Assembly (NCBI GenBank): GCA_037576215.1
Contig: JBANDB010000016.1
Coordinates: 1,302,001 to 1,366,000, forward strand
Length of the DNA: 64,000 bases
Source: Armillaria gallica
Lineage: Eukaryota > Basidiomycota > Agaricomycetes > Agaricales > Physalacriaceae
Direction of reading: 5' to 3'
Each line of letters opens with the position of its first letter. Position 1 is the stretch's first letter. The notes beneath the pieces are model-generated. The model was not told the origin of the DNA and made no database searches. It was given only the letters and a program-made list of their open reading frames with translations. Positions 22,546 to 33,841 of the stretch are shown here, one piece after another. Position numbers and translations under genes: made by a program.

Positions 22546-23911
22546 ATGGCTGCCCAGGCCAATACTCCCCCAGATGTTCCTGATCCCGATAAAGCTTTGA
22601 TATTTTACGAGCTCGATGCTGACTTGAATTCCGTAATACTCTACTCCCTACTGCACGGTGTCTACATTCATTCAATCTCCTTACTCATGCCTAATCACGG
22701 TTGCACATAGGCATCTACACCGGAATGGTTGCCGTTACGTTGGGGAATATGATCTGTGAGGAGAATACTACGTCTACTATGTTTTACAAGCTGAGTTGAA
22801 TGACGCAGTTATGGACAAATCCCGACCCACCAGACCAGCCATAACCATCATGATAATCCTCCTCTATATTTCTACTACTATCGCCTTCGCCTTCACCTGG
22901 TCGTATATACACTCTCTGTTTGTCAGCCACGGGCAAACACTGTGGACAAAATACATGTTATACCAGAATCCTGGCGTAGGGATAACAATTGGTGCGGCTA
23001 CTGCAGGTGCTATCTCTACTGTCCTTGCAGACTCCATCATGGTGTGCACTGTGTAACTCTGCTGGCAATGCTCACTTCAGTTTACTGTTATTCGAACTGT
23101 AGGTTTGGCGTTGCTGGAGAGTGTGGGGACGACGGTGGCTGACCGTTCTGCTTCCAGGGCTTCTTCTTGTTTCTCATATGGGTAAGGTCACCCAAGTCTG
23201 TTAGCTTGCCAATTTACCCGAGTCTTGGTGCAGTGTTCAAAATCATCGCTATATCCACGCGTTACGCTCCTCCGGATGGGTACATGCTTGGCTATGTGCT
23301 CTGTTCATCCTTCGCCCTCGCTTCAACTTTATGGTGCACGTTGCTCATCATATACCGTATTGTCCACACTCTCGCAAGATCAGGCAGACTCGGTGCCTAC
23401 TTCCATGTTATCGAGATTCTAGTTGAATCTTCCGCTCTTTATGCAATATCATTGATCTTATTTGTGGCCTTCTATGCTCGCAATGACGCCACATTGTATT
23501 ACTTTGATGTCCTATCAGCAATTACAAGGGTACACTTTCATTCTTCTCATGTCTTAGCATCTCACAGGCATTTTTCAGGGAATCGCTCCGACACTCCTCG
23601 TTGGGCGCGTCGCAGCTGGCCATGCTCGCTCAGACGAGTCTTGGCAGGAAGGCATCATATCCTCACTTCGCTTCGCAACAGATTCTGGAGATCGACATTC
23701 TCAGCAGGATGCCATGACGGCTCGGAGTGATGACCTCGAGGCACAGCGGGATATAGATGATGCATCTGAGCGTTACATGTTGGAGGGCTCACAGGAAGAT
23801 ACTGTCAACAAGGTTGTCATACGTGGGGATGTCACCGTTGAGAGGCCGGAGGCCGGACGTTTAATGGATGAGAGTCCTGTTCGCAGTGATGACCTCGCCG
23901 CTACCGGATAG
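22546..23911 (+). CDS. Seven-helix agaric membrane protein, copy B
   Basis: Exons 22546-22657, 22711-23041, 23103-23181, 23234-23529 and 23579-23911. All family landmarks are present: MAAQANTPPDVPDPDK, VWRCWRVWGRRW, WCTLLIIYRIV, ESSALYAISLILFVAFYAR, and GIAPTLLVGRVAAGHA in the tail. The tail is acidic and ends DDLAATG. The only irregularity is in exon 2, where the frame after GNMICEEN does not meet the frame of LQAELNDAVMDKS. Splicing of a 35-nt segment starting GTGAGG and ending TACAAG would restore it. If that segment is spliced or the shift is tolerated, this is the best-preserved of copies A-C. Otherwise it is a pseudogene by one shift. Confidence 0.65.
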
Positions 23912-24069
23912 ACCGGAGGATGATCTCAGTACGATCGCATCGTACCAAGGCATTGATGGTATCGATAAATATGTTTTCCTTCTCTATCAGTTCTGATGCT
24001 TGTCGTTTACAGTATTTATTAGAGTACATAAAGATCTGGTTTCCGCTAATACTTGTTTGCTGGATTATC

Positions 24070-24122
24070 GTAGGTAGGTATGTATGTAGAATTACACGGC
24101 ACGGTCCAACGGGGAACGCCGA
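24070..24122. repeat. GTAG run plus ATTACACGGC end motif of block B
   Basis: Matches the closing motif of block A at 3612-3672 and the solo motif at 14512-14576. Confidence 0.5.
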
Positions 24123-24142
24123 ACGTAGATAATACATGGTTG

Positions 24143-24360
24143 TTACCTTATTACTGGCTGGGGTCCCTTGTGTCGTCGTCGCACCTTGAAGGAGTGTCTT
24201 TATCTCAATAACAGTGCTCTCTGCCAGGCTGACGATAGAGAAACGGGGAGAGAAGCTAAGATGATGGTGGATCGCCTGGTGGATCGAAAGGAAGCGGAGT
24301 CGCGATCAAATCTGCTTACCTTCCTACCACCACGACCAAATTGGCTTTGCTCTGTTTTTC
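24143..24360. repeat. Piece of the block C/E leader sequence
   Basis: The run CTGGCTGGGG...CCTTGTGTCG, GAGTGTCTTTATCTC and GATCAAATCTGC aligns with the starts of blocks E (about 15680) and C (about 32320). Only about 200 bp are present, directly after block B. Confidence 0.6.
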
Positions 24361-24478
24361 AAAAGCTTTTAGCCACTTTATCGAGTCATATCAATACTGG
24401 GGCATTATTTCTGCTATCATATCAGGTGTATTGAAGGCTACTCTCGAACACGATTATACCAAGAGAAGTTTCTGGTCT

Positions 24479-27320
24479 TTACGATGCAACTTCGTGGTTG
24501 CCCTCACGGCCAGACGCAGTAGCACTTTTTCCCCGTATAATTATTTTGATATCCCTATTCAAACTCTCCATTGTCGGCCTATCACCTGGTTCATGAGACC
24601 AGCATCGCGTCACCACAGCCCACATTTCATCAGAGATTTCTGCCGGCTGGCCAGGACGTTGCTTTCGACGTACTACCCGATTCACAAAGGCCAAATCATT
24701 CGGAATGTTGGGTAGAGGAGGAAGTCCCGTGTACAGCTAAATCGCTCGTCAATGTTCTAGAAGATGACACCACACGCAACGTACTTGGCATACGAGCATG
24801 GCAAATGAATATACGTCGCTCTCAAGTGTTGGGCGGGCGCTTGCTAGACGGAAATCCTCCGGTATCAGCCGTTCTGGTGCCATCCATCTCGTAGTACCAA
24901 CGGCTGACCCGTGATTTCCTACTCAGAGTAAGCACCAATCAATATAGTTTGCTCTCCAGTCTTACCTTCACAAGCTCCACTATAGTAATAATGTTCGTTA
25001 TCAATGAATGATGAGATCCCAAAGTCCGCAAGGCGAACCTTCCCCTTCGCATCAACAAGTATGTTCTCCTACCTATATGATCAGTCAGATTCGAAAGGAA
25101 GAGTTTGCGACCAACAGCTTTGATGTCTCCGTGTGCGACGCCGTGCGCATGTATCCAAGTAACTGCACTCGCTACTTGGGACACCTGAATAGAGATCTCA
25201 ACAAATCAGGGAGGAGATTCAGCGACTGCGAATTCACCAGCAGGGCTTTTCCGTGAGCATTTATAGACTCGTTGGAAATGTAATCCAACAGTGTACCCTG
25301 AGGCATCCACTCGCTGACCAGCCAAATTTCAGATGCTTCCAAGGGAGGCGACTCTCCATCCGAGTCAAGCATTTGCTGCGTCCATTCCGGCTTTGTCTTA
25401 ATGTCGACTGCACCAAGAAATGGAACGATGTAATCCGATCCAGTACGACACATTTCGCGCCAGGTCCACGCCTCGAGAGCGAATTTCTTCACCAAATGAG
25501 CTTCACAGCGGTAAGTTATCACCAGCGAATCACTAACCTCATCCCAACGCGATTGGAATTTCTTGACAGATACAGTCTTGGTCTCTCCATAAATCCGGCA
25601 TGTCCCACGATAAATGACAGCGGAACCGCCCTCCGAGATTGGTGATGGAACGATACCTTTGATGGCCTCGGGGTGTATCAAGAGTTCATTTACGAGTTGG
25701 TCAGTCCCTCCGAATTTGTTCAACGCAATTTCGATCAACTTCCGACTGTCGTCGTAGGACACATTGTTCCAATGGCTGAGCTGCGTAATTTCTTTGAGTC
25801 ATGTAGCGCCAAAATCCGGGGAATGGGCACGTACTCGAAGCAGACTAATCGCTGCCTTTGACTTGTCCACAAGAGATATGTCAGCCATTCTATCAGAAGC
25901 ACAGAAACGCTGCACGCTTTGGAGAACACTGCTCGCCCACGCACGTCTATCACCAAGTCATTAGAAATGGGCATTTATAAGCAGGCCGGAAAAACATCAC
26001 CTCTGGAGCTTCCCTTGCCAATCATCTCGTGTACTCTTCTCAGAATTGCACGATTGATCCGCTAACAGATGGATTTTGTCCCAGATTATCTTCTCATGTA
26101 TGATCCAACGCAGGGTATCCCAAGAAGCCCACATTTCAAAGCTTTTATAAGCCGATTCGATTCGGGTGAATATGTCGTGCTTCTCGTGAAAGAATCTGCC
26201 TTCTTTTATACGCGTGTTTGAAGGATCTAATGCGCAGGCGATGTCTACAAGGCGAGATTTTGAACGTGAAGAGATAAGTGGCGACTGTATAGAATAAGCC
26301 GGCGTCTTGCAAAACACGACATTGATGACGCACCTCCATGTTTTTTAGGTTGAGAACGGTGTTCCTCATATGTTTCTCCTCTCCTTCCACACGGCCAAGC
26401 TGGAGTACCGCTTGCGCAAGAGAAAGTACGTCATCTGCCCATTGTTCGCTATAGCTATCATTAGCGTATATACCGAAAAGCTAGAGGAATACACAGACCC
26501 ACTCTTTTTCTTTCGTCCTGCTCAATGCCGAAATCACATTCCAAATGGTCGATTCAGATGAAAGCCACCAAAGCGGACCTTGATCCACAGCACTTGCGTG
26601 GATTTTCCGAATCTGTTCCAATGCTCTTGATATTCCTTTGAATGTATCCCAATTTGGCATCTTAGCGTCGCTGAGGTTTTTCGCTGCCTGGTCGAGTTGG
26701 CGGGAATATCTATGGTATGCCTTCGTCATTTGACTCTAGGACAAATCATGTAAGTCAGAGATAGTTGTGTCTGGCGCTTAGTGCGTACCTTCCCGAGCTG
26801 TAGACAATCTATCATCTTCAAAAGGTCATTGAGTTCCGTCTCTGCGTGTCGTATACGGGAGATTATTTTATTCTCTGCATCGATCCGTCCCTGCGGTTTA
26901 TTATCGACATTGGGTACACGTAGTTCACGTCTGATTGAGGAAATCTTTTTCGCGTTATCGAGTGAGAAGTTGGACCTTGCCGCCGTCGGATGTATATAGG
27001 TTCCTCTGGTCTTGTTGATGTTCTTGTTCAACCTATCTTCCAGTCGCCGTAGTAACTGGTAAGCAAAATCCTGGTGTAATCCGAGCCTCAGAACTGATAG
27101 CACTGCTTAATATAAAAGCGAATACCTGACCAAATATGAAAAGGTCCGAATCCGGGGCTTCGAGTCTGGCCTTCATGCTCTTGAGTCGCTCTCGAGCACG
27201 ACGTTCTCTGGCATCGTACACCGAAGACTGAACTTCGGTCTTGAGAAGGGCGCGACAGAAGGTGAATATTAGGAGACAAAGGGAAGCCAGAGATTTTATC
27301 CCGTATATCAATGAGAGCAT
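24479..27320 (-). CDS. Protein kinase with long N-terminal region
   Basis: About a dozen exons join in frame. The N-terminus begins with a hydrophobic segment (MLSLIYGIKSLASLCLLIFT), then a charged helical region (RERRARERLKSMKARLEAPD) and several hundred residues without a recognised domain. The kinase domain starts near 25650 with a glycine loop SEGGSAVIYRG and the lysine in VSVKKF. It continues with HGDIKA in the catalytic loop, an intron, NILVDAKG, LADFGISSF, MAPERL and SDVYSFAMLV. The conserved HRD arginine is glycine, as is usual in agaric TKL-like kinases. Joins at about 26310 (49-nt intron) and 25800 were chosen because they alone keep the frame. Tandem with the kinase upstream, same strand, 172 bp apart. 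Substrate and role unknown. Confidence 0.78.
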
Positions 27321-27492
27321 GAGTAGCAGGGCTGAACTGAAGCCTTGTTGTAGTCAGATGCTGAGATGCCAACTTGCCGTGATTCAAAGAACATCAATCA
27401 CTCCACTGCGATCATTTATTTTTGTAGCTGTATCGGCATGAAAAAACCCCGAAATTCTATTGAAAGAACAAGCGCCTATTTCACACTTCAAT

Positions 27493-28946
27493 TCAAACAA
27501 CACGCCGGTCACGCATGCCTAAAGCAACGGCAGCCATTGCGGGCCTTCCATCTTTGTCTTGTGCCCAGCACTTCTCAATCCAAGACCACACTCCATTCGG
27601 CACATCTAACGAGACTACATCGTCTGAAATGCCACGTATGGGACGCGCAGGTCGCACTTTATTCTCCAGTTGGAATAGGAGGGCGCCAAACGGAGTGCCC
27701 GAGAAAGGGCCTTTACCCTGATAGAGCTAAGAAGTATAGCTGTCAGAACGTGAAAAGGAAGGGGCACAGGGTGTGGAGTTGTACCTCGTAGCAGAGGCAC
27801 GCAAAAGCATAGACATCCGAGGCTTTCGAGACGCACATATCCTCATCGTCCACATCACCGCATCCCAGAAGTTCAGGCGCCTTATGCCCAGGAATACCAC
27901 TTCCTGTCCTCGGAGCCGATCTAGTGATGACGCTCAAAGCAGCGAGGCCGAAGTCTGCGATCTGAGCGTGGTACTCGTCATCAATAAGCACGTTGGACTT
28001 AAAACAGTGTCAACACTCGGGAAGGCTGTTTCATTGAAGACGATGGCTTACTCCAAAGAGGTCACCATGGACAATGCCAATGCCGTGCAGGTATGTCAAG
28101 CCGTCGGCGACTTCGGTGAGCTTGAGCACATCAAGTTATGTATTGAATATAAGGGGCGTGTGGGCGATGCTTACGAGGCGCTCGCAATCTAGTCTTTCGG
28201 GACCAGTTTGTTGCCGGAACTTCATCAGGGATCCATGGGACCTGTAAGGCAAAACGATGCTAAGATGTGGCGAGAAAGAAACTTGGTCTATCCCAAGAAC
28301 AGGAAGAATGTTCTTGTGGCGAGCAGTGTACCACAAAAAAGCTTCTTGGCAAAAGCGCTAGGATAATTCGTCGCATTCAAAGCTGTAAGCTACGAAAAGG
28401 ACATTCTCCCACCTTTCTAAGTAGACCTTGTTTTCCGCGAAAGTCGTCCACCCAGAATCGCAGAACCTTGAGAACAACGTCGGTACCATTGTATCGTGCT
28501 CGATAGATCCTAGCATTCCCGCCTTCATTAAACGCCTGGTACTCGTGGCCTTCTGACGCAATCAAAAAGTTACGCGGCAAGACTTTGCTGTTACAAGCAA
28601 GCTCTCGCAAGAGTCTGCAGCATCTCTGGTGAAGACTCAAGTCATCCCTATCAAGGAGTACTCGGTCGTTGACGAGCTGAACAAGATATTATTAGGGTAG
28701 TCGTGGATGGATGTGCAGAAATGACAAACACGAAAAAATAGGTCAAGCATCCGCACTGCGTTGTCTCCAGTCAATGAGGCGAAAGCATGGCTGAGCTCGC
28801 GCGAGGAACATATATTGGCAACGGAATGGCAGAGAGCGTCTGCGTCGGATGCTAGGTCAAATACTGACAGGAGTATGAGAGGAATTTTAGAGGACGAAGA
28901 ACATTTGACGCTCACCTGAGGAGGCCAATTCTGCTGCTTGTTGCAT
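27493..28946 (-). CDS. Protein kinase (HGD type)
   Basis: Starts MQQAAELASS at 28946, followed by an intron and a helical leader (DLASDADALCHSVANICSS). The kinase domain has the loop FNEGGNARIYRARYNG, lysine in VVLKVLR, a hinge LPYRSHGSLMKF, HGDLFG, an intron of about 54 nt, then NVLIDD, IADFGLAALS, HKAPELLG and SDVYAFACLCYE. The last part has WIEKCWAQDKDGRPAM, ending at the stop 27493-27495. All catalytic residues except the HRD arginine are in place, so activity is plausible. The domain layout (short helical leader plus TKL-like kinase) is common in large agaric kinase families. Its product and that of the next gene share little outside the kinase domain, so the pair is an old tandem or a coincidence. 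Confidence 0.82.
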
Positions 28947-29356
28947 TGTTCTCGAGATGGTTGGGTTGTGATGCTGTCGAGATATTTTTATCCTTCCTTA
29001 TATCCATTTGCGAATCATTCTTGTGACCGCGTGCAATGTTTTATTCATCTCGACGACGCTAAGAACTTGATTTCGTGAATAAGAAAAGGGTCGGAAGGAG
29101 TCAGTGAATTACTGTACCTCGACTTGAGCACCGATTTCTCCCATACATCCAAAATACGTTTCCATCAGTTTCCAAATTTCGTCCGATGGGACGCCTCCAA
29201 ACCACCACCGCCAGGTCGTACCCCATGGCCTCTAGATCACAACGACCTGCTGGCATCCCCAATTATAGCCAGGCTTCAGCAAGGTATGCTAAGTTGAACT
29301 TGTTGAAGACGTTGTATGCAGAAATGCCGGTCTGTGCCGGTCAGCTGAATTATTTA
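28947..29356. other. Promoter side of kinase gene
   Basis: No gene seen. The region precedes the minus-strand kinase start at 28946 and ends at element M4. Confidence 0.4.
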
Positions 29357-29604
29357 CAGCTGTTTGCATACAGCTTGACAGTCAGGGGCGTTTTCACGGA
29401 TGATAAAAGGACGCTCGGACGTCGTCATAAACCGCGTTTTGGGGACTTCGAGCGCACGAAACGGCCTCCAAGATCGCCGAAATGATCATCAACCACCCAC
29501 AAACGCGTCATCAAGCCCTTAAACCGCGGTTTATGACGAAGTCCAGATCACTCTCTTCTCTCCCGTAAAGCGCACGCTACTGTCAACCTGTATGCAAACA
29601 GCTG
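29357..29604. mobile_element. MITE-like element M4, TA target site
   Basis: Terminal inverted repeats CAGCTGTTTGCATACAGCTT and, from the right, CAGCTGTTTGCATACAGGTT are about 27 bp long with one mismatch. TA lies directly outside both ends (29355-29356 and 29605-29606). A second inverted pair inside (GTCATAAACCGCG and CCGCGGTTTATGAC) strengthens the foldback. 248 bp, no coding capacity. TA duplication and size fit a Tc1/mariner-type MITE. Confidence 0.8.
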
Positions 29605-29606
29605 TA

Positions 29607-30539
29607 ACAAAAGTGTCGAATGATTTGTTCTGCGGCGTTCCATCTTTTCCTTGGGCTCGAGATAAAGTACATCAAGAAGGACATGAGCCAAGTGGCAGAC
29701 ACTCGCTCTTGTTTTTTCAAGACAAGCCACGCCGGGCCGCGACTGCCGCCTCCGCGCCGAGAATTTGGATTTGAAATTGTACTCTCTCTCCACTCTACAA
29801 CCGTGTCTACATCCCACCGACTTCACTGCAGCGTCTTATGGTACTTTGTCTAGAAGCTGTTGGCTCTCGGAAGGTTATTTCCGTTTCTCCATCATATTTA
29901 TCGTAAGCTGACCTGCATCAGCAACACAGGTACCATCTTCTTTCAAGCGCAGCGTTACCGCAGAGATTGTAGTTCAAAGTAAGGGATGACCAGGATCTCG
30001 CCGTCTTCGTGCCGCCGGTAAAACGGTATCGAAGTTCTGTAGTGGGAAGACTTGGCTTGGGTCAAAGAGTACGATCAACCGTGTGTTCAGATGTAAGAAC
30101 GTTCTGCATATCTGTCGAATAACTGGCCGCTAAATGGAATCGATAGGCGCCCACCGCCTCCTGCTTATCTCTTTCGGATCTTTGTATCGCATCCGCCGGA
30201 GGCACTTGGCCTCTTTTGGTTGGACGTTCCCTTGTATCATCTCCACAGCCCAGATTTCAAACGCTTTACGATTGCTGTGGCCTTATACATAAATGAGTCA
30301 TGTGCACACTCGTGTTCTTCTCAACAGGTGGCTCTTCCTCTTGAGAGGTGGGTCGCTTTGACGAGATATCGCGATTGTCTTGCGTATTCTCCATCTCGAC
30401 GGCATACGAGGTGATCACGAGTCAAATCGCACGACCGTCGGCTCCGACAGCTATCAGCCCAATCGACTTAACTACAATTAACCCTACTCTCACTATCACT
30501 GTCGCCATCCTACAGAATTACTCAGGCTTTCACTGGAGA
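29607..30539. other. Intergenic with a DUF726-associated scrap
   Basis: About 30228-30300 matches 19857-19945, a piece within the DUF726-like fragment of block B (CCCTTGTATCATCTCCACAG and a nearby TTGCTGTGGCC). No gene was seen in the rest. The F-box gene promoter must lie at the right end. Confidence 0.4.
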
Positions 30540-32108
30540 ATGCTATTTGATTTGCCTGCAGAGCTGACGGAGCATATCGTAAAACAGGCACGCCTCTAAT
30601 TTTCTGGCCTATCTCATAATCTGAAACCTCTTCAGTTGAATAGCCAAAGCGAGCTCTTACGTTTGGGGTCAACATGTAGGCAGGCGCGCGCTGCATGCAA
30701 GCCGCACATTTTCTTCTATCTGAGGATCCACGTCGGTCGCGAAATCAAGAGCGACAGAAACATGTCCATTCTCAAAAGCCTTTCCCGTGGAGAGACAGAC
30801 ATGGCAAAATTCGTACACAACTTGTCGATCATCACAATCTTCCCCCGTCGCTACACAGATTCCTATAATAAGACGGCTCGCACGAAAGCGCGCGCACTGG
30901 AGAAGATGATGAAGCTCATTCTTTCTGTGATCCCGCAATTTGTGTCCCTGAACTATTTTCAGTGTGTGACTTCATGCCTATCCTATGCTAACATCTGACG
31001 CTCGCATCCCAGTTGCGATTTGGAATGTTCAGGAGGCTACAAGTCGCCGGATGTCGACATTATCGTCCGAGCTCTGGCGAAGCTACCCCACCTTACCGGT
31101 CTGAGCCTCGATTTCGGACATGGCCCGTTTCTCTTGATCCCACCTTACCTCACCAGGTCCTCTTTGAGCCAATTCAAAAACCTTCGCTCTGTGGAGATAT
31201 GTGGAGAGGCCAGTTCCTACGAAACTGTCCTCGGGCCGCTACTCGCCAACAATCCTGAACTGAGCCATTTAACCATCTTCGGTGGTCAATCCGCGCTTGT
31301 GACATCACTTGGCGAATTCCAGGCCCGGTACGATATCCACGATATCCCTATTACTAGTATTTTCATCAGATGTTCACTTGATGCCACCATCCCACAATTT
31401 CTTCCCCACCTTCGCCATCTTCGCATCGCAGATATCAGCAATGCTGTCATCCCAGCCGACTTCTGGATGGCACTCATTCACAAGGGAATTACGCTCGTCA
31501 CCTTACTCACCGATGTCACAACGGATGCCCTCATGGCGTACCTCGAGTCCTACTCTGGTCTAGAGGTGCTTTCGTTGTCACCGGCGAACGATCATCACGC
31601 GGAGACCTTCTATCAGCGGGTATTCCTACATCATTCCTATTCCTTGAGAAAGCTCTCCATCGAGATCAAGTCGGTGGGGAAATGGTGCGTTAGTCCGCGC
31701 GTTCTCGAGGTGCTATCCCGGTGCATGAAGCTAGTTGAGCTGAACATGCCCATCTACATAATTCATCAACCCAGTGTCGTGTATGATCCACGACAAGGTG
31801 CAGTGAGTGCCTTGAAAACCCTGTCATGTAGTCAATCCTTATGCCCACCGGTGCAGGTGTACCTCCAACATATCCTGACTCTCCTGCCAAATTTACGAAA
31901 ACTTTATCTGCGGGGCCCAAAGCCAACCGAGGAGTATACAAGCTTATGTCTTCAGAGCGCCATCAGTCATTTTCGCTCGGATAGACTACTTGACTTGGAA
32001 GTTTCAACGTATTTGTGGGTTTATCGAACCAAAAAGGAAGATGATGTATATGTCCTGCGGTGTGTCGGGACGTGGAAGGTGACGCGTTTGCCCTGGAGAT
32101 TATGGTAG
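30540..32108 (+). CDS. F-box / leucine-rich repeat protein
   Basis: Exons 30540-30578, 30636-30961 and 31013-32108 join without shift to 486 aa. The start MLFDLPAELTEHI followed by LNSQSELLRLGSTCRQ is a minimal F-box, the Skp1-binding part of an SCF ubiquitin ligase. The remainder consists of irregular leucine-rich repeats, for example LAKLPHLTGLSLDFG, FKNLRSVEICG, LSHLTIFGG, LRHLRIADIS and LPNLRKLYLRGP. This layout is very common in agarics, where F-box proteins are expanded. Substrate unknown. Intact with good splice signals. Confidence 0.85.
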
Positions 32109-32133
32109 AGTCCCATGAAAACGATGATTTATT

Positions 32134-32265
32134 ATGTATTCTATTTTGATTCCTAGTTTGCCGATCAAGCCGAGTTCATTCAGATCACCCGTTATCTCCC
32201 GCGATAAGATACCGAAAAGTTCTATCTTTTCCCCTTATGGTGGGGTCCCGGTGATGTTCAACCTC
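32134..32265 (+). pseudogene. RPC25-like upstream scrap, copy 3
   Basis: GCCGATCAAGCCGA and GATAAGATACCGAAAA match the upstream flank of RPC25-like copies 1 and 2, in reverse orientation to them. It ends with the start ATGTTCAACCTCG, after which the block C leader begins. Only the promoter side and the first few codons are kept. Confidence 0.6.
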
Positions 32266-33770
32266 GAATCCTTTGCCCGTCACCGCCGGTACCGACTATT
32301 CCCTAAAAGCTCCGTCTCGCACATTCTGGCTGGGGCTCTTGTGTCGCAGGAGGGAGAGCATTTATCTCGATAATAATGCTGGGCTAAGACGATGGTAGAT
32401 CAAAAGCAATCAAAGTCACGATCAAATCTGTGTGCCTTCCTACTGCTACGCCGCTGTCTTCTACCATTCCTAATCTACCGCTCGAGCAAGTATGAGTCGA
32501 CGGCGCCATCGATATCAGAGCTCTCGCCTTCGTCAATGGTCTGACTAGAAGACCAAGGACAGGAAGAATATTTTAGACCTCAAATTTTAGAAATTTACAT
32601 TCAAGCATACTGTAAGCTACCCAAGCTCACCAAAAGATTATGCAAGAGTAGTTGTTGCGCGGGCCGCTTGTCTCTCTAGTCTACGACGACGGCCATGGCT
32701 CTTCACCTTCGTTCACCTGGGGGCTGCCATGGTTCACCCTATCCAAGTGGATTTGGATGTTTCGAGTACAGTCTCCTCAGTTTCTGTGCGCCGCTTCGCT
32801 TATTCTTTTCCATAGGTCCTACCTGGATCGACCGGGCTAGAAAGACGCGACCTTACCAAAAAAATAAACGACCTTCAGGCAAGGCGGCGCGCCAAACGAG
32901 GTAGTAGGTGAAGCAGGGCACACTGCTTGTTTGGAACTTGGATCACCAACTGAACACATGACCCTTCTTTTGGTTTCTGGAGGCGCTTGCCTTCAAGTCA
33001 GCGGGATTGACTTCTTGGCACCAATGCGGCATGAATCAGACATCCTTGGTGGACAAGCTGATGTTATCAATTCAGTCTGTTCATCTTCTTCGTTGCGCTC
33101 GGTATGCTCAATTTATTCCGATGCTCATGGTATTTGGTTTGATGGTAGGCCCAAAACACTGTCCTCAATTCGGCCGTATTTGGGTCTCGCTTTGGAGAAT
33201 TGAGACTTCGCCGTTCTTGAAAGGAAGTTACTATATTTTTTCCAAGTTACAGCGCGCGTTTTCGCCTTCATATCGTGTCTATTAATGTGACTGCCCCTTT
33301 TCTCTCCAATGGTGACCTCACTTCCTATTGAGGTAGGCCATCACCGCCGTCTACACCACATCGCGAATCGCATTTCGACGTCAATGGATCTGAACATCGT
33401 CTGCTAAGTCTATCCGGGACAGGATTACTTCACGAAAGAACATGCTTGTTCTGTTTTGCCATTTCTGTTCGTCAACACAGACAGAGCGCGAGCGCCTCGT
33501 GGATCGTACTCTGCTATTGACACCTCTGTGCGCCAGTAGTCACGGTTGCCTCTAACGACCGAAATTATGATCATACGGTGACCTGGTCTATGCCTTTTTC
33601 AGCTGAGCGTCTACTAGAATCTCATCATTGTACTCGTAGGTCCCATACTATCTGTCGGTTTCCGCAGTGATTTTCATTCTGAGAACAGGTCACCCGAGCA
33701 CTGGAAGTTGAAATAAGGTACCGCCTGCTGATCTTCTTAGATCATAGGACTTTTCTGTGACGCTGAATAC

Positions 33771-33784
33771 CATATAACGAGAGG
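33771..33784 (+). promoter_or_regulatory. Candidate core promoter, gene C
   Basis: CATATAACGAGAGG, 71 bp upstream of the ATG at 33842, as in copies A and B. Confidence 0.4.
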
Positions 33785-33841
33785 CGTGGTATGCGTTATT
33801 TCCCCAGACCACTACCTCCCTCATTATTCCAGATTTCCTTG

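Larger units (their letters stand above)
20476..24124. repeat. Duplicated block B (partner of block A)
   Basis: Collinear with 1-3672. It starts inside the DUF726-like 5' end and finishes with the GTAG run and ATTACACGGC motif. The stretch 20586-22460 holds no supportable gene; the 198-aa minus-strand frame at 21338-20742 is not conserved as a frame in block A. Confidence 0.9.
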
